64,000 bases of DNA from Berberis thunbergii (lineage: Eukaryota > Streptophyta > Magnoliopsida > Ranunculales > Berberidaceae): contig QNQO01007575.1 in the NCBI GenBank assembly GCA_003290165.1, forward strand, positions 248,001 through 312,000, written 5' to 3'. Below are positions 56,951 through 64,000 of this stretch, in pieces. The notes beneath the pieces are model-generated. The model was given only the letters and a program-made list of their open reading frames with translations. It was not told the origin of the DNA and ran no database searches. Made by a program: the position numbers and the translations under genes. Numbering within the stretch: position 1 is the stretch's first letter; every line of letters starts with the position of its first letter.

Positions 56951-57561
56951 TTTGGTGTAGTGAAAGGTTATAATAATCCATGATTTTTTTTTTCAAATTA
57001 ACTTTTGAAGCTTGATTTGAAAGGTTTTAGTCTAGATTTTCTCGATGTTTTATTAGTTACTCTTGGAGCCCAATTTCAAAGGATGTAATCCACGATTTTA
57101 TCGATTTTTCATCAACATTTGAGGGACAAATGCAAAGGCTACAATCCATGATTTTTGGGTTTTTTCATTTGAGGCTCAATTTCAAAGGCCATACTCCGCG
57201 ATTTTCTCATTTTTATTAACTTTTGAGGCACATTCATAACTTTTGAGGTGCAATTCAAAAGGCTTCATTCCACATTTTTTCAAAAAAATTTGGGCCACTC
57301 CTATGGCTTTCTATTAAAGCTTATAATCCACAATTTTCTCAATTTTTTTCAAAAAAAATTAGAAGCTCAACTTCAAAGGTGAGAATCTACAATTTTTTTG
57401 GATTTTTTCATTAAATTTTTAGGTTATATCAAAGACTATAATCCACAATTTTCTTATTTTGAGCAAATTATTAACCTAAATTGAAAGGCTATAATCCACG
57501 ATTTTCTCAGGTTTTTTATTTTATTTTATTAACTTATGAGGTACAATTTTGTAGCCTATTA

Positions 57562-57563
57562 TA

Positions 57564-57631
<68 letters not shown>

Positions 57632-57633
57632 TT
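57562..57633. repeat. TA dinucleotide microsatellite with T-run
   Basis: GTGTGTGTATATATAT followed by about 22 TA units and then some 20 T, inside a satellite monomer. Confidence 0.95.
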
Positions 57634-58635
57634 TGACAACTCTTGTGGGTTAATTTCACGAGCTATATATAACCCACGACTTTCCCATTTTTCAACTTTC
57701 GTGACTCATTTTGTAATCTAGAGTGCACTTTCTTTGTGTTTTTTATAACTCTTTAAACTCAAGTTTAAAGGCATAATCGATGATTTTCTCAAAAAATAAA
57801 ATAAAAAACTTTGAACCTAAAATTTAAATGTTATAGCCCACACTTTTCTGAATGTTCTAGCTCTTATGGCTTAGTTTTAAAGGCTATAATCTACGATTTT
57901 GCCATTTCATCATTAATTTTTGAAGCTCGATTTACAAAGCTATATTCGAGTTTTATTTGTTTTGTTTATTCAATAACTCTTGGAGCTCAATTTCAAAGGC
58001 CATAAGCCATGATTTTCTCAAAGTTTTATCAACTTTTAGACTCAATTTTAAAGGGTATGATCCATGAATTTTCTCATTTTTATTAACTTTGAGGCATAAT
58101 TTCAAAGACTATAATCCACAAGTTTCTTGATATTTTCATCAACTTTTGATGCACAATTTCGAAGTCTATAGTCCATATATATATTATTTTTTTCTTTTGA
58201 CTCTTGTAGGTTATTCAAAAGCTATAATTCATGATTTTCTCATCAACTTTCAAAAAAAATTTCTTTCAAGTTTTGAGTGTCAATTTGGAAGGATAATTCA
58301 CGATTTTCTAAGTTTTTTTTTTTTTTTTCCAAACTTTTGATACTCAATATTTCTAAGGCTATACAGTTCACATTTTATCAATTTTTGTAACAACTTTTAA
58401 GGCCCAATTTCAAAAGCTATAATTCATGATAATTTTATTTATTTATTTATTTTTCATCAACTTTTGATGCTCATTTTCAAAGACTATCATCTTTGATAGT
58501 TTTTTTCATATAGTTTTGAGGCACCATTTCAACAAGTATAATCCCCAATTTTCTCGGGTTTTTTCACCAACTTTTTAGGCTTAATTTCAAAAGCTATATA
58601 ATCCATAGTTTCACATTACTTATTATTTTTTAGCC

Positions 58636-59005
58636 TCAATTTTAGGAAGGGGAATGTCAGACACTGCATGTGATTAAAAGGATTTAAAAAAAGGAACAGA
58701 AAAAAACTTATTATCAATTTAGTACCTTTGCACATGCAAAATTCAAACATGTGAGGAGCACGTCTCACCCTAAACTTTGCAAATCAGAGTTTTGATGACA
58801 GAAAATGGTGGTGATGGAGGCCAAAGGTGGTCCATTGACATTATGAGGGGTTGGGGGTGGTGGTAGCTGAATCAGGAAGAAAATATGAAAAGGGAAAAAC
58901 TCACGTGCTAGCTTTTAATTTTTTTTGAAAATAGGTACCAAATTGTAAATTTATTGCGGTACTAAACATAAGAGAAAAAAGTTTTTAGGTACTATTATGT
59001 ACTTT
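58636..59005. other. Non-satellite insertion of about 370 bp in block 6
   Basis: The satellite stops at CAATTTTAGGAAGGGGAATG and resumes at TTTTAAAGCTATCATACAC. The insert has near-inverted words at its sides (TTAGTACCTTTGCAC at about 58720; GGTACTAAACATAAG and AGGTACTATTATG at about 58950-58995), which would suit a small non-autonomous element. I could not define exact ends or a TSD. Confidence 0.4.
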
Positions 59006-59840
59006 TCTATTTTAAAGCTATCATACACAAATTTCTCAGTTTTTATCAAAATTCTTAGTGCTAATTTCAAAGGCTGTAATCCATGGTTTTCATCATTTTT
59101 TTTTAATCTACGTTTGAGGTTACTTTCATAGGGTAAAATCCACATTTTTCTTAATTTTTTCAATCGAATTTCGAGCCTCAATTTCAAATAATGTCTTTTA
59201 TTTTTTCAAATTTATCATCTACGTTTTGAGGTTCAAAATTCGTGGCTATAATCCAAGATTTCCTCAAATTTTATTTATTAATTATTGAGGCTTAATTCCA
59301 AATGCTATTTTCTTATCAAAATTTTTAGGCTTAATTTCAAAGGCAATATCCACGACAATCTCAATTATTTTCCTCTAATTTTGAGGTTCAATTTCAAAGC
59401 ATATAAACCACGATTTTCTCAGTTATTTTTATCTACTTATTCAGTTTAATTTCAAAGGCTATAATCTAAACCTTTCCTTGATTTTTTTCATCAATTTTGA
59501 GACTCATTTCAAACTTATAATACATGATTTTCTCGTTTTTTTTTTTTTCAACTTTTGGTGCTCTACTTCAGAAGCTATAATCATTGGCTTTCTAAAATTT
59601 TTAATCAGCTTTTGAGGCTAAATTTCAAAGCTTATATTACGCGACTTTCACTATTTTCTTATTCGAATTTTGAGGCTCAATTTCAAAGAGTATAGTCTTA
59701 GATTTTGTCAGTTTCTTCATCTACTTTTCAGGTTCAATGTCAAAGGCGATAATCCCACAATTTTGTTGGGTTGTTTTTTTCATCAGCTTTTGAGTTTCAA
59801 TTTCAAATTTTGATCCACTATTATCTCATCAACAGCCAAA

Positions 59841-60196
59841 AATCATTTTTTTTACAATTTTGAAAATTACTAGCAAAATAGTTTTCAAATGATTGCCTTT
59901 GCCTACATCAAACCCAAGAACCTATGGATTCAGGATGTTTAGTTTGGATGCTCAAATCCCGATCCAATTCAGGTTTTGGACTGGACAATGTCATCCCAGC
60001 AAACTTAAACCCAACTATAATGGACGTCTGATATAATCACTTTGTACTCAACAACATCAAAATGTGTCTTTCAAAGATCTTATAATGATCCTTGATGTAT
60101 GCATCTGAATTTGAATGACACATTGCCTCCAAGCTATGCATTCTTGGATCTTCCAGAGGAACAAATAATGTAGTTTGATGACCAACCTCTGCTAAT
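59841..60196 (-). other. 3' flank of the RING-H2 gene
   Basis: Includes the minus-strand frame 60037-60231 ('NMFELAEVGHQTTLFVPLED', then 'DPRMHSLEAMCHS'), which overlaps the end of exon 3 in a different frame. It could be the original C-terminus displaced by a one-base indel near 60200-60230, or 3' UTR. Beyond it, the sequence to 59841 is non-coding. Confidence 0.5.
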
Positions 60197-63100
60197 TCAA
60201 ACATGTTCTTCGCTTGATTGGAATTCATCAATGTGATCAGGTTGTTCGGGCGGCTTTAGTTTTTTTATGGGCAGAATACGACACCTACAAAGAGGACAGG
60301 TGAAGTTTGCTTGGAGCCAATGGTGAATGCAATCGATGTGAAACAAATGCTTGCATGATGGTATTTGATGCAACTGTTCCTCAAGCTCATAGTCTCCAAG
60401 GCATACACAACATCTGTAAAAGTTGGTAATTTTAATCAATAATAATCAAGCCTAAAACTTTTACCAAAAAAAACAAAGCAGGAAATATTCACTTGGAAAC
60501 ACAGTAAATACATTATTTATTTTGTTGGATGGAGATAGTTTATTGATTATTCGCATTGTGCATGGTATATACTCCCTACACTAACACCATGAATTTTACG
60601 CAATCCTAACTTTTGGTGCAGCAATAGTTTCCTGTAAAAAGATGATTTTCTATGGTGCAAATGATCTAGACTCTTATTCCCTTATCTTGGCTTACTACCA
60701 ATCCTTTAAAGTTTGATTATCTATTACAAAGGATGTTTAAGTGCCAAAAATTGGTTCCTACTTTTCTTTGATTGGTTCATTGAGTCTTGACATTGGATAC
60801 AAACCCTTTTATAGAAAGTATACAAGAACTATTATTATCTGTAAAAAAAAAAAAAAAATTATATATACATATACAAGAATGATGCTGAAATTGTTAGACC
60901 ATTGAATTTAGTATAGTATTGGTGCACATCAGATGCTATGTTGTTATGGCCACTTCTTGTAAAGGTACCTTTGAGAAAAATAGTGGATGTGAATAGAGAT
61001 TCTTACATGGGGGGTGGTGTAAAGTGATGGTTGAGAAGAGTGGAATAGAAAGTTGCCTATAACATTATCTAATATTTTTACCCTATTGGATGACTTGAGA
61101 ATAGCATTGAGAGTGGTTATTCACCCTTCCACCAAAGACTCAAAAGTTGAGCAACTAGCTTTTAATTATACCTTCTTTCTTTTTTTTTCTTTTTTTTTTT
61201 TCACTTTACCTATTACAACATTTGAATAAACTTTGTTCACAAGCTATAGGTTAGGGGACAAAAGGGTTTCCTAATCTTAGCTCAAAGTCTTTTTTTTTTT
61301 TCTTGTAAATCATGTTATATTTTGCAAAACTAACACCCCCATAAACATATTGTAATATACTGTTGGGAAAACGACGTTTTTCGAAAACACTACTCTTAAT
61401 ATGAGTTTTAGTCATAGGTTTAGTAACATTGGAAAGCATAAAGCACAAACGTATAAATTAATGGATGTTCTTCAACTTGTCACTAAATCTATTGCAAAAT
61501 GTATGTTTGAGCATAAGACTAAAAGAACAAAATTTGAAATTGAGAATAGGGCAATATTAGCAAATACAATACTTAGAACACTTAGGGAACAAAATCACCA
61601 TTATTGATTCAAATGTTGCCATCACATATTTATTGAAGAAAAAAAAGGTAAGAATTCTAAGAAACCATTGTACAACTAAGTTCCCATTTTTGTACTAACA
61701 TTTTTCTCTTTTCTTTAATCCTTCTTTTGTGATTGGAAGTTGGAGCACTGGCAACAATGTATAATAACTCAAATAATTGCATATGAACACTAACTTCCCC
61801 ATATGACTTTGAATAGACATTCACCAAAATTTGGTATGAAATTTAGCATTGGGCATAAAATTTTGAGTGAGGCTAGAAAATTATGTTTTGCAACCAGGAT
61901 GATGTGGCATCGTTAGAGGAGTTTTTACAACTTTGAGATATACATAAAATCTTTGGGGATTTCATCATTCTTTCCAGATCATGACACGTCATCCTGATTG
62001 TAAACCATAATTGCAAAAACCTGATTTCCTAGCATTTTTGTAAAATTTTTATCACAAAATCTAACACCATGTATATATATAATACATATAAATCACTTTG
62101 GATTTGACACCAATTGGTTTGCGATGATTTAGTGTTCCATTACAAGCAAAAGGTGTACCAATGAAAAACATATATGGACTCCCTTAGACCCCACTCCTTC
62201 CCTCAAAACCCTAAATCAATTGGTCTTTGCCATCTCACAAACACATTCTCCTTTAGATGGGAAAGGGTCAATCAGTTGAAAGGCTTTAATTCATAATTTG
62301 CATGTGCGCATTAATAATAAAATAATTGATTTTATTCTTTATATCAATCATCGTCATCATTAAAGCCTATTCTTGATATATTTTCAGAGTCGGCTTCATA
62401 GATTTTGGTTCTCAAAGTAATACGGTATTCTCACATATCCTCGCCTAATCCAAACTCAATGATGTTTCTATCATCAAAGCTCATTTTATTCTTTATATAT
62501 AAATTTAATTTTTAAAATGATTCACAATACTAATTACTTGTTGGCATGCATTAATTTATAAATCATAAAGTAAGTAAGTACAGACCATTGCAGGTGGCCA
62601 TAACTTTGAAATTACTAAATAATAATAATGATAATGATAATCTTCATTAAAAGGTACATGCATTCAACAATTATATTAGTTCATAATTTCTTTTTCTTTC
62701 ATCAACATCGGAAGCAATTGCTTCAAGTTGTTTTCTAAAGTATAATTACTTTTAAATTTTTTTATGAAATAAAATTAAGTATTTTATAAGATTGTGGTGG
62801 ATAGCACAAAAAATCTTTCATCTTTTCAAGCAAACCAATATTGGAAATCGTATTATAGTCAAGCAATCAAAATGATGTTTGCTAATTGTTTCTTCTACAT
62901 GATTGATAGCACACACAAATTTTCGATTGTTTATACAATTATAGGTGAAGACTTTTTGTAGTTTACGAAACCAAAGATGGAGATTTGAGATAAAAATAGA
63001 CTTAAAATGAATCAAAATGATATAATTCTTGTTGTGCTAATTTTTAAAACATTTGCGTCCTGGGTAGATATTGAATTTAAAATATTTAACATTTCCGCAA

Positions 63101-64000
63101 TTTATTTATGTTTTAGCATGTTACACCGAATTGATCAAATCTCCTTCGCACAAAACTCTTAACAGCCCGTTTAAAAAGAATGCATGTTTACATTATTTCT
63201 TGAGGGTAAAGCTTTCAAATCGGAAGTAAAATGCCCTTTTAAGGTCTTGATTTGGTAGTGTTTACTCCCTGAACTGAAAATGGAATTTGGAGTCTCCCAG
63301 TGGATTCTCTTACAATACCAGTTAATTGTATTTATTCAAAGAGTTCAAGACACCTGAAAACTAGGGATGGCAGACTGATAAGTATGGTCCATTCTTTTTT
63401 GTGAATTTAGAATGGATCAAGAAAAGAAAATTTGCCAAGGATATGACAGCTCGACGGTTAGAGTTTGACGGATGGTGCTATTAAGTCATGGGTTCAAACC
63501 CAACTTAAAAAAATCCCTGATATAACATGCACGGTAAACATCCCTAGTGAAAACATGCAATTTTTCACTGTATTCGAAATCTAAAAATGAGGATAACTTG
63601 AAGACTTGTCACTTACTGTGATTCCGTGGTTCTCAAATCCTCATCAAACATGATCACTGGTAGCTTCTCTTTAAGCTCTTCTTTCAAAACACCCTCAAAA
63701 GGCTACCAAAAAATAGAACTAAGTTAATAATTCAAACATATTAATATAATCTTTCAAAAACAAATATAAATAATAGAATATTAAGAGAGTGAGTGAAAGA
63801 CTGTACCAAAGGATTAAGTGTTGTTGGTTGATGATGCAAAGTTCTTGGGATTGTAGGAGTAGTAGTAGTAGTAGGAAGGGTGGAATCTCTTCTTCTCTTA
63901 AGATAAAAGAGATAAAACAAGAGGAAAAGAATGATTGAGAAGAGGATTGGGACTGAAAATATAAAGGCTTGATAGAGCTTGAGTTGGAGTGCTTGAGGAT
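60197..64000 (-). CDS. ATL-type RING-H2 E3 ubiquitin ligase (5' end outside window)
   Basis: Three exons on the minus strand: 63807-64000 (open to the window edge), 63617-63702 and 60197-60413, with GT-AG introns and consistent phases. Exon 1 gives a membrane segment, 'LYQAFIFSVPILFSIILFLL', followed by 'FYLKRRRD', then a Thr-rich stretch. Exon 2 gives 'GVLKEELKEKLPVIMF', the region before the RING in ATL proteins. Exon 3 gives a canonical RING-H2: CCVC, 15 residues, CKHLFHIDC, then 'IHHWLQANFT' and CPLC, which fits C-x2-C-x15-C-x-H-x2-H-x2-C-x10-C-x2-C. The family transfers ubiquitin from E2 to membrane-linked targets. The spliced form and 'LYQAFIFS' resemble the ATL58/59/ATL7 group. The stop at 60197-60199 may be premature: the other frame (60037-60231) stays protein-like. 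Confidence 0.88.
60414..63616 (-). other. Second intron of the RING-H2 gene (3.2 kb)
   Basis: Bounded by donor GTAAGT (63616 leftward) and acceptor TTTACAG (60420-60414) on the minus strand. AT-rich, with A/T runs at 60841-60858, 61179-61200 and 61290-61300 and a TAATAATAATGATAATG repeat near 62618. A plus-strand frame of 68 codons (61401-61607, 'MFEHKTKRTKFEIENRAILA') is lysine-rich but unrecognised. I see no transposon ends in the intron. Confidence 0.7.

Larger units (their letters stand above)
49134..56962. mobile_element. 7.8-kb CACTA element carrying two captured host gene fragments (TSD AAA)
   Basis: The left end CACTACACCAAAAGGCC and right end (reverse complement CACTACACCAAAAATGGCC) are inverted repeats of at least 13 bp, flanked by AAA (49131-49133 and 56963-56965). 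The satellite monomer is exactly restored when the element and one TSD are removed. Both ends have dense subterminal repeats of the type CCACGGTTTAAAACCG and AACCGTGGCTA. Inside are nucleolin-like exons (49800-50693) and plastidial lipoamide dehydrogenase exons (50926-54320), both on the plus strand with introns. No TnpA/TnpD-like transposase is visible, so it should depend on an autonomous partner. Confidence 0.93.
56963..59840. repeat. Satellite array, block 6
   Basis: The same satellite beyond the CACTA element, with monomers mostly of the CATCAAC-linked type. Includes a TA microsatellite with a T-run (57562-57633), a short ATTT repeat at about 58434-58452, and a non-satellite insertion at about 58636-59005. 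It fades out near 59840, about 200 bp from the 3' end of the RING gene. Confidence 0.88.

Noticed and set aside
61401..61607. 68-codon frame as a nested gene in the RING intron
   Set aside because: Short, lysine-rich, with no recognisable domain or regulatory context; may be a decayed fragment.

Overview
This window is plant nuclear DNA, most likely from a eudicot. It is AT-rich, its introns are GT-AG, it contains a plastid-type lipoamide dehydrogenase and an ATL-type RING-H2 gene, and its LINE, Ty1/copia, Ty3/gypsy and CACTA elements are of plant types. I cannot name the species. Only one host gene looks functional: a RING-H2 ubiquitin ligase on the minus strand at the right edge (about 60.2-64.0 kb), cut by the window end. 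Nearly everything else is repeat.

The backbone is an old, degenerate AT-rich tandem array with a monomer of roughly 45-57 bp (consensus around TGAGGCTCAATTTCAAAGG, then CTATAATCCACGATTTTCTC). It survives in six blocks: 7160-10176, 14626-16046, 20870-22480, 36640-38134, 48722-49133 and 56963-59840. The blocks become continuous when the inserted elements are removed. The monomers recur in a fixed order, which gives a higher-order period of about 2.1-2.3 kb.

Insertions from left to right: a hairpin MITE with a 9-bp target duplication (812-1002); a gypsy gag remnant (1228-1569); an eroded LINE, called D (about 1705-5440, minus); a 5'-truncated LINE, A (10177-14625, plus); a copia element with two LTRs and TSD TCCCC (16047-20864, coding minus); a nested block (22790-35860) in which a minus-strand LINE, C, is interrupted by a second LINE, B (23594-28761, 16-bp TSD), and by a non-autonomous CACTA element (29394-31769, TSD TAT); a Tat-like Ty3/gypsy element (38135-48721) with an antisense accessory ORF and an internal 70-bp satellite, itself broken by an Athila-like 3' half (about 44080-48688); and a 7.8-kb CACTA element (49134-56962, TSD AAA).

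The 7.8-kb CACTA element is the most interesting object. Between its terminal inverted repeats it carries exons and introns of two unrelated host genes in the same orientation: the N-terminal acidic part of a nucleolin (49800-50693) and the C-terminal half of a plastidial dihydrolipoamide dehydrogenase (50926-54320). Splice sites are intact, but the copies have stop codons, a frameshift and a lost active-site segment. It looks like a gene-capturing (Pack-type) CACTA. I see no transposase in it.
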